From Actinophytocola sp. (GTDB lineage Bacteria; Actinomycetota; Actinomycetes; Mycobacteriales; Pseudonocardiaceae), in NCBI RefSeq assembly GCF_009379765.1, contig NZ_WHTD01000005.1, forward strand, positions 34,898-98,897: a DNA stretch of 64,000 nucleotides. Reading direction: 5' to 3'. Below are positions 27,501-37,700 of this stretch, piece after piece. Under the pieces are notes generated by a model. The model was not told where the DNA came from. It saw nothing but the letters and a program-made list of their open reading frames with translations, and did no database searches. The position numbers and the translations under genes are program-made. Within the stretch, counting starts at the first letter, position 1; each line of letters opens with the position of its first letter.

Positions 27501-28091
27501 GTCTACGTGGCCGAGCGGGACGGCCGGTTCGCCTTCGACACCGTCTACAACCCGGACCTGTTCGACGCCGACCGGATCGTCGGGCTGCTCACCGACCTCA
27601 CCGAGCTGGTCGGCGCGCTCGCCGCGGCACCGGACGCCCCGGCCGCCGAGACCGCCCCGCACCTGCCCCGGCGCGCCGTGCGGGAGGCGGCGGCGGGCGC
27701 GATGACCGTCGACGCGCCGGACACCCCGGAGCTGCCCGCCCTCGCCCCGGGCGCGGAGATCACCGCCACCGAGGCGCTGATCGCCTGCATCTGGCGGGAG
27801 GTGCTCGAGCGCGAGTCGGTCGGCGTGGCGGACAACTTCTTCGACATCGGTGGCCACTCGCTCGCGGTCGCCGCCGTGCACGGCCGGCTCGCCGCGGCCA
27901 CCGGCCGGTCCATCCGGATGCTGGACCTCTTCCGGTACCCGAACATCCGCGCGCTCGCCGCACATCTGGACGGCACCGCGGAGAAGCCGGAGCTGGCGAG
28001 GGCGGCGTTGCGGGCCGCCGCGCGCCGCAACAGTGCCGGCAACCGGGGCAGACGCAACCCACCACGCCGTGTCAGCGGCACCGCGCAGTAG
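24594..28091 (+). CDS. NRPS protein A-T-C-T
   Basis: 1,165 residues from ATG 24594 (GGGGAG upstream, ATGA overlap with the LanB-like gene). The adenylation domain is about 5-500 (YTSGSTGRPKGV; A10 FNPVSGKLDRPTL). The first carrier is near 530 (DFFTGGGNSIAAM). The condensation domain is about 585-1000 with intact HHAVFDG at about 722. The second carrier is near 1080 (DNFFDIGGHSLAVA), followed by a basic tail rich in Arg that may be a docking segment. The second carrier has no adenylation domain of its own and must be loaded in trans or accept a chain. By eye the A-domain residues read D-A-I-V-Q-G-A-V-L, which I cannot assign to a substrate. Confidence 0.9.
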   Translation: MTSAASTVADLILAQAGRTPDAVAVRQWEDRLTYRELVERAAGVANALRELGVAPEARVGICTTRDPAYVATVLGVLLSGGCYVPLDPGGPRQRLLEIAEDAGVSIVVGDSAAAEFGGVPGIRTLEPPPPARPRPCPATVHNTAHVLYTSGSTGRPKGVLTTHRNIVSFVDGWHRLFPIDPSTRVLGVSSLGFDASTIDLFVPLTVGASVQLVSAADRADPERLRRFVVEHEVDYGVITPTMLAMLDPADVPGWTVIQCGGEAVPAELAARWAPGRRFTDAYGPTESTVLVLTEDITYAPEDPLPIGKATPGHRAHVMDELLRPVPRGEVGELLIGGPGLANGYLNRPALTADRFVPDPFAERPGERLYRTGDQVYEDEQGRIVYLGRGDRQVKIRGQRIELGEVEAVLGEHPDVRQAAVEAVDGADGSAGGKRLVAFLTPATAPDDEALREYTKDRLTGAMRPTLVMRLAELTFNPVSGKLDRPTLRALAERALAELAESAAEFAGTPTEQAVARVWRRVLGQAPTRETDFFTGGGNSIAAMRLVAGLRVELGRQVAIEDLFLAPTVAGLAELVAKADPLPGNPLTTGNQPTLAPPQRRLWLTDQLAPEDAPYNIALANRLRGELDLPALRAALRAVADRHDVLRWRIRQTAGVPYADCAPPADVPVEIVDLTATADRESVLGRLLATGARHVFDLATGPAWLVTLYRLAPDEHVLAVTLHHAVFDGWSQAVLYDDLGAAYARAREGGSPALPPLSASYADYAVWRADRDRRHGEADLAWWTTHLAGVPTVVDLPRDRPRAAVQTYTGAEASVPLPSHVDTAVRELAAKLGSTPASVLLGGFGELLARLTGATDHVLGAVVADRGLAAFDDVLGFFIDTVPVRLRAGAPTFADTVRAGADDLREATAHPGAPLEKIVDALGVGRDTSRAPLVQVLFNVLNFTEPRLRLAGLAGEPIEVPKPGSPFDITVYVAERDGRFAFDTVYNPDLFDADRIVGLLTDLTELVGALAAAPDAPAAETAPHLPRRAVREAAAGAMTVDAPDTPELPALAPGAEITATEALIACIWREVLERESVGVADNFFDIGGHSLAVAAVHGRLAAATGRSIRMLDLFRYPNIRALAAHLDGTAEKPELARAALRAAARRNSAGNRGRRNPPRRVSGTAQ

Positions 28092-28108
28092 ATAGAGGGG
28101 AACGCAAG

Positions 28109-31100
28109 ATGGACCAGCCGAACGAGATCGGCATGCCGGGGGACCTCGACGGCACCGAGCCGATCGCGATCGTCGGCCTCGCCGCGCGCGTGCCCGGTGC
28201 GAGCGACGTGCACCAGTTCTGGCGCAACCTGGTGGACGGCGTCGAGTCGCTCACCCACTTCACCCGCGAGGAGCAGCTCGCCCGCGGCGTCGTGGAGTCC
28301 GAGGTGGACGATCCGGGCTGGGTGCACGCGGCGCCGATGGTCGACGGGTTCGACCAGTTCGACGCGGGCCTGTTCGGGATGACCGACCGCGAAGCGGCGC
28401 TGATGAGCCCGCAGCACCGGCTGTTCCTGGAGAGCTGCTTCATCGCGCTGCAGGACGCGGGCTACGACTCGGCCCGCTACCCCGGCGCGATCGGCGTGTA
28501 CGCGGGCGCGGGCGGCAACGGCTACTTCTGGGAGAACATCAAGCGCAACGCCGCGGCGAGCGGATCACCGCACAACGCGGTCTCGCTCGCCACCGGCAAC
28601 CAGCCGAACTACCTGGCCACCACGCCGTCCTACAAGCTGGACCTGCGCGGGCCGAGCCTGACCGTGGCCACCGCCTGCTCCACCTCGCTGGTGGCGTTGC
28701 ACCTGGCGTGCGAGGCGCTGCGCAACGGCGAGTGCGACATGGCGCTGGCCGGCGGGGTGAACATCGAGCACCCGCAGGGCGTCGGCTACCTCGGCATGGA
28801 GGGCTTCACCTCGCCGGACGGGCACTGCCGGCCGTTCGACGCGGGCGCCAACGGCACCGTGTGGGGCAGTGGTGTGGGCGCGGTGCTGGTCAAGCGCCTG
28901 TCCGACGCCATCGCCGACGGGGACCACGTCCGCGCGGTGGTGCTGGGCAACGCGATCAACAACGACGGCGCCAACAAGGTCGGCTTCACCGCGCCCAGCG
29001 TGGACGGCCAGGTCGAGGCGGTTGCGCAGGCGGTCGGTATGGCCGGCATCGACCCGCGCACGATCACCTACGTCGAGGCGCACGGCACCGGCACCGCGGT
29101 GGGCGACCCGATCGAGGTCGCCGCGCTGTCCACCGTGTACACCGAGAACACCGACGCCAGGGAGTGGTGCGGGATCGGCTCGGTGAAGTCGAACATCGGC
29201 CACCTGAGCCAGTCCGCGGGCATCATCAGCGTGATCAAGGCGGTGCTCGCGATCGAGCACCGGATGATTCCGCCGACGATCAACTTCGAGCGGCCGAACC
29301 CGGCGATCGACTTCGCGGACACGCCGTTCTACGTGACCACCACGCTGACCAAGTGGGACACCGACGGCACCCCGCGCACCGCGGGCGTCAGCTCGTTCGG
29401 CATCGGCGGCACCAACGCGCACGTCGTCCTGCAGGAGGCGCCCGAGGCGGTGCGGCCCCGGCGGGAGGTGGCCGAGCCGCAGCTGCTGCAGGTGTCCGCG
29501 CGCAGCGAGGCGGCCCTCGACACGGCGGTCACCCAGCTCGCCGACCACCTGGGGGGCGGGACCGGGGCCGACGAGTACCTGGCCGACGTGGCACACACGC
29601 TGCGGGTCGGCCGGGCCGAGTACGCGCACCGCGCGAGCGTCGCGGCGACCGACCTGCCGGACGCCGTCGCGGCACTGCGCAGCGTGCGGCGCCGCCGGCA
29701 CGGCGTGGCCGGCACCCCGGCGACGCGGGTGGCGTTCCTGTTCTCCGGCCAGGGTTCGCAGTACGCGGGCATGGGCGCGGGCCTGTACGCCACGCGCCCG
29801 GTGTTCGCCGCCGCGGTCGACGAGTGCGCGGCACTGCTCGCGCCCGAGCTGGGTGGCGACATCCGGGACCTGATCCTCGGTCGGGATCCGGAAGCCGAGG
29901 CGAGGCTGCGCGAGACCCGGTTCACCCAGCCCGCGCTGTTCGTGGTCGAGTACGCGCTCGCCACGCTGTGGCAGAGCATGGGCGTGCGGCCGGGCGCGAT
30001 GATCGGTCACTCGATCGGCGAGTACGTCGCGGCGACCGTGGCCGAGGTGTTCACCCTCGCCGACGCGCTGCGCGTGGTCGCCGCCCGGGGCCGGCTGATG
30101 CAGTCGGTGCCGTCCGGCGCGATGCTCGCGGTCCAGCTCGACGAGTCCGCCGTCGACCTTCCGGACGGGCTGACCGTGGCGACCGTGAACGGGCCGGGCA
30201 CGTGCGTGGTCGCCGGGCCGGCCGAGGCCGTCGCCGCGTACGCCGAGCGGCTGAAGGCCCAGGGCGCGAAGGCCAAGGAGCTGCGCACCTCGCACGCGTT
30301 CCACTCGCCGATGATGGACCCGGTCCTGGGCGAGTTCACCGAGCTGATGCGCGGGATCCGGCTGGCCGCGCCGACGTCGCGCTTCCTGTCCAACGTGTCC
30401 GGTGACTGGGTCACCGACGCGCAGGCGACCGACCCGGAGTACTGGGCGGCGCACATCCGCCGGCCGGTGCGCTTCGGTGGATGCGTCGCCACGCTCCTCG
30501 CCGGCGCCGAGCGCTGGGCGTTCCTGGAGTGCGGGCCGGGCAAGCAGCTCGTGAGCCTGGCCCGGATGCAGGTCGCGAGGGCGGCGCCCGAGCAGCGCGC
30601 GGTGGTGCCGCTGGCCAGCCTCCCGAGCCCGGGCGAGCCGGGCGGTGACCTGGCCACGCTCACCGCCACCACCGGCGCGCTGTGGGTGGCCGGCGTGCCC
30701 GTCCGGCCAGAGGCCGACCAGGACGCGCGGCGGGTGCCGCTGCCGGTGTACCCGTTCGAGCGCAAGCGGCACTGGATCACCCCGGACCCGGTGGACGCGG
30801 CCGCGAAGCCGAAGCGGCGCGGGCCGCGGCCGCTGGGCGACTGGTTCGCGGTGCCGACGTGGCAGCAGGCCGTCCCCGACCCGCGGACCGTCCCGTTGGG
30901 ACGGACGCTGGTGTTCGCGGACGGGCCGCGCGGCTCGGCGCTGGCCGAGGCGCTGGCGGTGGCCGGCGCCGAGGTCGTGTCCGTGACCGTGGGCGCGGAG
31001 TTCGCCGCCGGCCCGGCGTGCGCCGTTCGGCCCGGCGTGCGCGAGGACTACGACAGCCTCGTCGCGGCGCTCGGCGAGCCGGCCACCCGGATCGTGCACG

Positions 31101-33616
31101 CGTTCGCACTGGACGGCGACCCCGCCGGCACCGACCTCGACGCCGCCTGGCAGGCCCAGGACCGCGGCTTCTTCAGCGTGCTGCACCTGGTGCAGGCGCT
31201 GGCCGGCGCGGGCGCGACCGACGGCGTGCACCTGGACCTGGTGTCCGCCGGCACGTCCGACGTCACCGGCACCGACCTGACCCGCCCCGAGCAGGCCACG
31301 CTCGCCGGCCTGGCCAGGGTGCTGCCGGTCGAGCTCCCCGGCCTGACCGTGCGCCGGGTCGACGCCGACGCGGCCACGTCCGACGTCCGCGCCGTGGTCA
31401 CCGAGCTGCGCAGGCCCGTGGCGGACGACCGCACCGAGGTGGCGCTGCGTTCCGGACGGACCTGGGTCGCCGGGTACGAGCAGGTCTCGCTGCCGGCCGC
31501 CGAGCAGAGCCCGATCCGCGACGGCGGCCGCTACCTCATCACCGGTGGTCTCGGCGGCGTCGGCATCACGCTCGCCGAGGACTTCGCGATGCGAGCCGGT
31601 CCTACCAGCCCGGCGAAGCTCGTGCTCACCGCCCGCTCCGGCCTGCCGCCGCGCGAGGACTGGGACACCCACCTCGCGGTGCACGGCAGCGCGCCCACCG
31701 ACCGGGTCGGCCGCGGCATCGCGGCGATCCGCCGGATGGAGGCGGCCGGCGCGCAGGTGCTGGTCGTGCCGGCGGACGTGACCGACCCGGGGGACCTGCG
31801 GCGGGTCCGGGCCCAAGCACACGAGGCGTTCGGCGGCCTGGACGGCATCGTGCACGCGGCGGGCCTGCCCGGCGGCGGCATGGCCGAGGTCAAGGAGCGG
31901 GCCGAGGCGGCGAAGGTGCTGGCGCCCAAGCTCGCCGGCACGCTCGCGCTGGCCCAGGTGTTCGGCGACGACGAGTTGGACTTCCTCGTGCTGTGCTCGT
32001 CGGTCACCGCGGTGGCCGGCGGCTTCGGCCAGGTGGACTACTGCGCGGCGAACAACTTCCTCGACGCCTACGCCCGCGGCACCAACGGCTGGCGGGCCCC
32101 GGTGCTGAGCCAGAACTGGGGCGGCTGGGCCGAGGTCGGCATGGCGGCGGAGACGGCCGCGCCGGCCGCGTTCCGCGCGCTGACCCATGACGGCACGAGC
32201 CGGTCGCTGGATCACCCGGTGCTCACCACGGTCACTGAGACGAGGACCGAGTCGGCCGAGCACACGGTGGCCCGCGGCCTGGTGTCGGCCGGCACGCACT
32301 GGCTGCTGGACGAGCACCGGATCGGCGGCGTGCCCGTGGTTCCCGGCACCGCGCACCTCGAGTGCGCGCGGGCCGCGACCGCCGCGATCCTCCCCGGCCC
32401 GCCCGGCGGCGCGGTCGAGCTGCGGGACGTGGCGTTCCTGGAGCCGTTCTCGGTGCCGGACGGGACGCTCGCGCAGTACCAGGTCGTGACGTCCCGATCC
32501 GAAGGCTCCGCGGACGACGGCCTCGAGCTGGAGATCCAGAGCGTCGCGGCCGGGGCGACCCGCACGCACGTGCGCGGCTCGGCCGGCTGGACCACCGAGG
32601 CGCCCGGCGCGGACCTCGACGTGAACGGGATCATCGCCCGCTGCCGCCGGATCGATGACGACTCCTCGTTCGGCCGCGGCCGCACGAGCATGCTGACGTA
32701 CGGTCCGCGGTGGAAGGCGTTGAAGGAGCACCACCTCGGCACCGACGAGGAGATCGCCAGGGTCGAGGCGCCCGCATCGCCGATCGACACCGAGCCCGGC
32801 TGGGGACTGCAGCCCGCGCTGCTGGACGTGGCCACCGCGTTCGGCCGCGGCCGGGGCGAGGGCACCTACCTGCCGCTGTCCTACGGCCGGATCGTCGTCC
32901 GTGCGCCGCTGCCGAGGGAGTTCTACAGCCACCTCACCTACCGCGACGGCGAGACCGGCGCCGGCGACGACGTCGTGGCCGCCGACCTGCGACTGGTCGA
33001 CCCGAACGGCCGCGAGCTCGTGTCGATCAGCGACTTCGTGCTGCGCAAGGTGGACCAGAAGGCGGTGACGGGCGGGCTGACCGGCCCGGCCGAGAAGGCA
33101 CCGGCGGCGGTGACGTCGGAGGACATCACGCCGGCCGACGGCGCCGAGGCGTTCCACCGCAGCCTCGCCAGCTGCCTGGTCACCGACCTCGGCCGCCAGG
33201 TCGTGATCACCACCCACCCGGTCGCCGACATCGTGGCCAGGGCGCGCGAGGTCACCACCGACACGATCGCCACCGACCTCGACGGGGCGGCGGACGCACC
33301 GCTCCTGCCGGCGAACGGCTCCACGCCGCCGCGCACCGAGCTGGAGGCGACGATCGCGCGGGTCTGGCGGGAGGGTCTGGGCGTCGAGGTGGTCGGCGTC
33401 GACGACGACTTCTTCGGCCTGGGCGGCAACTCGCTCGTCGCCGTCCAGCTGATCGCCGCACTGCGCAAGGCGGTCGGCGTCCGGCTGCCGATGCGCAGCC
33501 TGTTCGAGACGCCGACCGTGGCGGGGCTCGCCGCCCGCATCGAGGAGATCCGCGCGGAGAAGACGGCCGAACCCGCGCCGGCCGCCACGACGATTCCGCG
33601 GCTGCCTCGAGCCTGA
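28109..33616 (+). CDS. Type I PKS module KS-AT-KR-DH-T
   Basis: 1,835 residues. KS: Cys190 in TACSTS, EAHGTGT, KSNIGH. AT: Ser635 in GHSIGEYVA, and HAFH near 730, the malonyl-CoA type signature. KR: Rossmann motif LITGGLGGVG and active Tyr1311 in QVDYCAANNF. DH double hot-dog: His1403 in HRIGGVPVVPG and Asp1573 in LQPALLDVA. Carrier: Ser1775 in LGGNSLVA. The order places DH after KR, unlike textbook modules. It is the only AT in the cluster and could also serve the AT-less KS protein. Its product would be an alpha,beta-unsaturated extension if both KR and DH act. The start ATG 28109 follows GAGGGGAACGCAAG. Confidence 0.92.
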   Translation: MDQPNEIGMPGDLDGTEPIAIVGLAARVPGASDVHQFWRNLVDGVESLTHFTREEQLARGVVESEVDDPGWVHAAPMVDGFDQFDAGLFGMTDREAALMSPQHRLFLESCFIALQDAGYDSARYPGAIGVYAGAGGNGYFWENIKRNAAASGSPHNAVSLATGNQPNYLATTPSYKLDLRGPSLTVATACSTSLVALHLACEALRNGECDMALAGGVNIEHPQGVGYLGMEGFTSPDGHCRPFDAGANGTVWGSGVGAVLVKRLSDAIADGDHVRAVVLGNAINNDGANKVGFTAPSVDGQVEAVAQAVGMAGIDPRTITYVEAHGTGTAVGDPIEVAALSTVYTENTDAREWCGIGSVKSNIGHLSQSAGIISVIKAVLAIEHRMIPPTINFERPNPAIDFADTPFYVTTTLTKWDTDGTPRTAGVSSFGIGGTNAHVVLQEAPEAVRPRREVAEPQLLQVSARSEAALDTAVTQLADHLGGGTGADEYLADVAHTLRVGRAEYAHRASVAATDLPDAVAALRSVRRRRHGVAGTPATRVAFLFSGQGSQYAGMGAGLYATRPVFAAAVDECAALLAPELGGDIRDLILGRDPEAEARLRETRFTQPALFVVEYALATLWQSMGVRPGAMIGHSIGEYVAATVAEVFTLADALRVVAARGRLMQSVPSGAMLAVQLDESAVDLPDGLTVATVNGPGTCVVAGPAEAVAAYAERLKAQGAKAKELRTSHAFHSPMMDPVLGEFTELMRGIRLAAPTSRFLSNVSGDWVTDAQATDPEYWAAHIRRPVRFGGCVATLLAGAERWAFLECGPGKQLVSLARMQVARAAPEQRAVVPLASLPSPGEPGGDLATLTATTGALWVAGVPVRPEADQDARRVPLPVYPFERKRHWITPDPVDAAAKPKRRGPRPLGDWFAVPTWQQAVPDPRTVPLGRTLVFADGPRGSALAEALAVAGAEVVSVTVGAEFAAGPACAVRPGVREDYDSLVAALGEPATRIVHAFALDGDPAGTDLDAAWQAQDRGFFSVLHLVQALAGAGATDGVHLDLVSAGTSDVTGTDLTRPEQATLAGLARVLPVELPGLTVRRVDADAATSDVRAVVTELRRPVADDRTEVALRSGRTWVAGYEQVSLPAAEQSPIRDGGRYLITGGLGGVGITLAEDFAMRAGPTSPAKLVLTARSGLPPREDWDTHLAVHGSAPTDRVGRGIAAIRRMEAAGAQVLVVPADVTDPGDLRRVRAQAHEAFGGLDGIVHAAGLPGGGMAEVKERAEAAKVLAPKLAGTLALAQVFGDDELDFLVLCSSVTAVAGGFGQVDYCAANNFLDAYARGTNGWRAPVLSQNWGGWAEVGMAAETAAPAAFRALTHDGTSRSLDHPVLTTVTETRTESAEHTVARGLVSAGTHWLLDEHRIGGVPVVPGTAHLECARAATAAILPGPPGGAVELRDVAFLEPFSVPDGTLAQYQVVTSRSEGSADDGLELEIQSVAAGATRTHVRGSAGWTTEAPGADLDVNGIIARCRRIDDDSSFGRGRTSMLTYGPRWKALKEHHLGTDEEIARVEAPASPIDTEPGWGLQPALLDVATAFGRGRGEGTYLPLSYGRIVVRAPLPREFYSHLTYRDGETGAGDDVVAADLRLVDPNGRELVSISDFVLRKVDQKAVTGGLTGPAEKAPAAVTSEDITPADGAEAFHRSLASCLVTDLGRQVVITTHPVADIVARAREVTTDTIATDLDGAADAPLLPANGSTPPRTELEATIARVWREGLGVEVVGVDDDFFGLGGNSLVAVQLIAALRKAVGVRLPMRSLFETPTVAGLAARIEEIRAEKTAEPAPAATTIPRLPRA

Positions 33617-33640
33617 CTGAACAGTCCTAAGGAGACAGAG

Positions 33641-34591
33641 ATGAGCACCCCGACCGCGATCACGCTGCCCCATGTGGTGTTGAGTGACGGATCCGGTGTC
33701 CTCGAGCTGATCGGCGAGCGCCGCGAGGAGCTGCGCGCGTCGCTGGTCGAGCACGGCGGCCTGCTGTTCCGCGGCTTCGACATCGGCGGGGTCGACGGGT
33801 TCGACGAGGTCGTCCGCGCGCTGGCCGGCGAGCCGCTGACCTACACCGAACGGTCCTCACCGCGGCACTCGATCAAGGGCAAGGTCTACACCTCGACGGA
33901 CTACCCGCCGGAGGAGGAGATCTTTCTCCACAACGAGAACTCCTACCAGGCGGGCTGGCCGCTGACGCTGTTCTTCTACTGCCTCACCCCGCCGGAGACG
34001 CTCGGCGCGACCCCGCTCGCCGACGTGCGCCGGGTGTACCAGGAGCTCGACCCGACGATCAGGGGCGAGTTCGAGCGCCGCGGCTGGCGGCTCGTGCGCA
34101 ACTTCCACGAGGACTTCGGCACCACGTGGCAGCACGTGTTCGACACCGAGGACCGGGACGAGGTCGCCGAGTACTGCGCCGACAACGGCATCGAGATCGA
34201 GTGGCGCGGCAAGAACGGGCTGCGCACCACCGCGGTCCGCAAGGCCGTGCACCACCGGCCGGGCAGCGACGTGCCGCGCTGGTTCAACCACGCCACGTTC
34301 TTCCACGTGACCACGCTCGCGAAGGACCTGCAGGAGGGTCTCGTCGCGATGTTCGGCGCGGACGACCTGCCCACCAACACCTACTACGGCGACGGCGAGC
34401 CCATCCCCACCGAGGTGATGGACCACCTGCGGGCCGCCTACCGGGCGGCGAGCGTCCGCTTCGACTACCACCGCGACGACGTGCTGGTCGTGGACAACAT
34501 GTCCGCCGCGCACGGCCGCGAGCCGTTCACCGGGCCGCGCAAGATCGCGGTCGCCATGGCCGAGGCCTACAAACCCTCCCGGGAGAGCTGA
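33641..34591 (+). CDS. TauD/SyrP-like Fe(II)/2-oxoglutarate-dependent hydroxylase
   Basis: 316 residues. The facial triad is visible as His97 and Glu99 in FLHNENSYQ and the distal His291 in MSAAHGREPFTGPRK, where Arg would bind 2-oxoglutarate. Relatives in NRPS clusters (SyrP, AsnO types) hydroxylate the beta carbon of Asp or Asn, either free or on a carrier. The next A domain carries Asn/Asp-type specificity residues, so beta-hydroxy-Asn or -Asp is the likely product. The stop overlaps the MbtH start by one base (TGATG). Confidence 0.88.
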   Translation: MSTPTAITLPHVVLSDGSGVLELIGERREELRASLVEHGGLLFRGFDIGGVDGFDEVVRALAGEPLTYTERSSPRHSIKGKVYTSTDYPPEEEIFLHNENSYQAGWPLTLFFYCLTPPETLGATPLADVRRVYQELDPTIRGEFERRGWRLVRNFHEDFGTTWQHVFDTEDRDEVAEYCADNGIEIEWRGKNGLRTTAVRKAVHHRPGSDVPRWFNHATFFHVTTLAKDLQEGLVAMFGADDLPTNTYYGDGEPIPTEVMDHLRAAYRAASVRFDYHRDDVLVVDNMSAAHGREPFTGPRKIAVAMAEAYKPSRES

Positions 34592-34779
34592 TGAGCGACG
34601 ACCGATTCCTCGTGGTCCGCAACGACGAGGAGCAGTACTCCATCTGGCCGCAGGGCCGGGAGCTGCCGGCCGGCTGGCACGACGCCGGGTTCGCCGGCAG
34701 CAAGACCGACTGCCTGTCCCATGTGGACACGGTGTGGACCGACATGCGGCCGAAGTCCCTGCGCGAGGTGTCCGGATGA
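34591..34779 (+). CDS. MbtH-like NRPS chaperone
   Basis: 62 residues with the family signature: RNDEEQYSIWPQGRELPAGW, then CLSHVDTVWTDMRPKSL. MbtH proteins bind adenylation domains and are needed for folding or activity of many of them. The gene is coupled to both neighbours (TGATG before, ATGA after) and directly precedes a C-A-T protein, its most likely partner. Confidence 0.97.
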   Translation: MSDDRFLVVRNDEEQYSIWPQGRELPAGWHDAGFAGSKTDCLSHVDTVWTDMRPKSLREVSG

Positions 34780-37700
34780 CCGACAAACCTGGGGAGTGGA
34801 CGTTCCCTGCTTCCTATGCCCAGGAACGGGTGTGGCTGGCCAACCAGCTCGACCCGAGCTCGCCCGTCTACAACGTGTCCCGGCCGATGGACCTCGCTCC
34901 CGGGCTGACCGTCGAGCAGGCCTGCGCCGTGCTCGGCCAGGTCGTGGCCCGGCACGAGGCGCTGCGCACCCACCTGCGCGCGGACGACGACGCGCTCGTC
35001 CAGGTCGTGCGCGCGCCCGGGCCGGTGACGATGGACGTCGTCGACATGTCCGGTGTGGACGGCACGGAGCAGCGTGGGCGTCTCGTCGCGCTCGCCGAGG
35101 AGCTGGCCCGCGTGCCGATCCCGCTGGACCAGCCGCCGCTGTGGCGCGCCGAGCTGGTCCGCCGGAACGCGGACACCATGACGTTGCTGTTCGTCGCGCA
35201 CCACGCGGTGTTCGACGGCGCCTCCATCCTCCTGTTCGCCGCGGAGGTCACCGAGCTCGGCGAGGCCATGGTCGAGGGCCGCGAGCCGAACCTGCCCACG
35301 CTCGACATCCAGTACCCGGACTTCTCGGCGTGGCAGCGCGAGCAGCTGACCGGCGCCGGGCTGGACAGCGAGCTCGCCTTCTGGCGCGCCAAGTTGGCCG
35401 GCGCCCCCGCGGTGATCGGCCTGCCCACCGACCGGCCACGGCCCGCACGGTTGGGCTTCGAGGGCGACGAGGTGTGGTTCGACCTGCCCGCAGGCCTGCT
35501 GGACCAGGTCGGCGCGGCGGCCCGGACGCACGCGGCCACGCCGCAGATGGTGCTGCTCACCGCCTACACGGCGCTCCTCGCGCGGCTGTCCGGCACCGAC
35601 GACGTGGTCGTCGGCGTGTCCACCGCCGGACGCGACCTGCCCGAGCTGGCGCCGCTGATCGGCATGTTCGTCAACCCGGTGGCGCTTCGGGTGGACGCGA
35701 GCGGCGACCCGACGTTCGCCGAGCTGCTCAGCCGGGTGCGGGCCGCGCTGCTGGACGCGATGGAGCACTGGCACACGCCGTTCCAGAAGATCGTGGAGAC
35801 GGCCGCGCCGCAGCGCGATCCCTCGGTGCAGCCGGTGTTCCAGGTGGCGTTCAACTACATCCCGGACTCCGGCATCGACGTGGTCACCCTGGGCACCACC
35901 AAGGACGACCTCGCGTTCGACGTGACCTCCGACCGCAGCAGGCTGCTGTACCGCACCGCGCTGTTCGACCGGGCCACCGCCGAGTCCGTCGTGGACCGCT
36001 ACCTGCGGCTGCTGGCCGCCGGGGTCGCGGACCCGGCGCGGCCGGTGGCCGACCTGCCGCTGCTCGACGACGCCGAGCGGGAGCTGGTCACCCGCACCTG
36101 GTCGGGTTCCGAGGTCGACCTGCCGGCGGCGACGCTGCCGGAGCTGGTCGAGCGGCAGGTCGCGGCGACACCGGAGCGGACCGCGCTGGTCGCCGGGGAC
36201 GCCACGATGACCTACGCCGAGCTGAACGCCGCCGCCAACCGGCTGGCCCGCACGCTGGTCGAGCGGGGCGCCGGGCCGGAGTCGCTGGTGGCGCTGGCCC
36301 TGTCGAGGAGCGCCGACCTCGTGGTCGCGATCCTGGCGGTACTCAAGTCGGGCGCGGGCTACCTGCCCGTCGACACCGCCCACCCGGCCGAGCGGATCGC
36401 GTTCATGCTGGCCGACGCCGCGCCGACGCTGGTGATCGCCACCCCGGACGTGACGATCCCGGTGAGCGTACCGCGGCTGACCCTTCCCGCCGAGCTGTCC
36501 GACATGGACACCGATCTGTCCGATGTGGACCGACGGGCACCGCTGCGTGGTGAGCACCCGGCCTACGTGATCTACACGTCGGGCTCCACCGGCCGGCCGA
36601 AGGGCGTGGTGATCGAGCACCGCTCGGCGAACGCCTACCTGGCCTACGCGCGAGCCGCGTACCCGAGCCTGGCCGGCACCGCGCTGATGCACTCGCCGGT
36701 CTCGTTCGACCTGACCGTGACCGCGTTGCTCGGTCCGCTCACCGCGGGCGGCACGATCCGGCTGGCGGCCATCGACGACCCGGCCGCGCGCGCCGGCGGG
36801 GCGCCCGACTTCGTCAAGGCCACCCCGGGCCAGCTGTCCCTTGTGGACAGCGCGCTGTCGCCGACCGGTGAGCTGGTGGTCGGGGGCGAGGCACTGGCGA
36901 GCGAGGCGCTGCAGGAGTGGCGTGCCGCCAACCCGGGCACCACCGTCGTCAACGAGTACGGGCCGACCGAGGCGACCGTCGGCTGCGTCGCCGCGCGGAT
37001 CGAGCCGGGGGCGGTGCTGCCGCCGGGACCGGTGCGCGTTGGCAAGCCGATCCCGGGCATGCGGGCCTACGTGCTGGACGAGCGGCTGGCACCGGTCGCG
37101 CCGGGCGTGGTCGGCGAGCTGTACGTGGCCGGTCCGCAGGTGGCCCGCGGCTACCTGAACCGGCCGGGCCTGACCGCCGAGCGGTTCCTGCCCTGCCCGT
37201 TCGGCCCGGCCGGCGCGCGGATGTACCGCACCGGTGACCTGACCCGCTGGCGCCAGGACGGTTCGCTGGACTTCCTCGGCCGCACCGACCACCAGGTGAA
37301 GGTCCGCGGCATGCGGGTCGAGCTGGACGAGGTCACCTCGGCCGTGCTCGCGAACCCGGAGGTCCGCGAGGCGGTCGTCGTGCCGCGCGAGGACACCCTG
37401 GTCGGGTACGTGGTCGGCACCCCGGACACCGGGATGCTCGCCGCCGAGCTGGCGAGGACGCTGCCCGAGCACATGGTGCCGTCGGCGTTCGTCCTGCTCG
37501 ACGCGCTTCCGCTGACACCCAACGGAAAGCTCGACCGCGACGCGCTCCCCGAACCGGTGGCGCGGGTCGGGACCGCCTACCTCGCGCCACGCACGGACGT
37601 CGAGGCGCTGGTGGCCGAGGTGTTCGCGGAGATCCTCGGGGTCGAGAAGGTCGGCGCGCACGACAACTTCCTCGACCTCGGCGGGAACTCGCTGCGGGGT

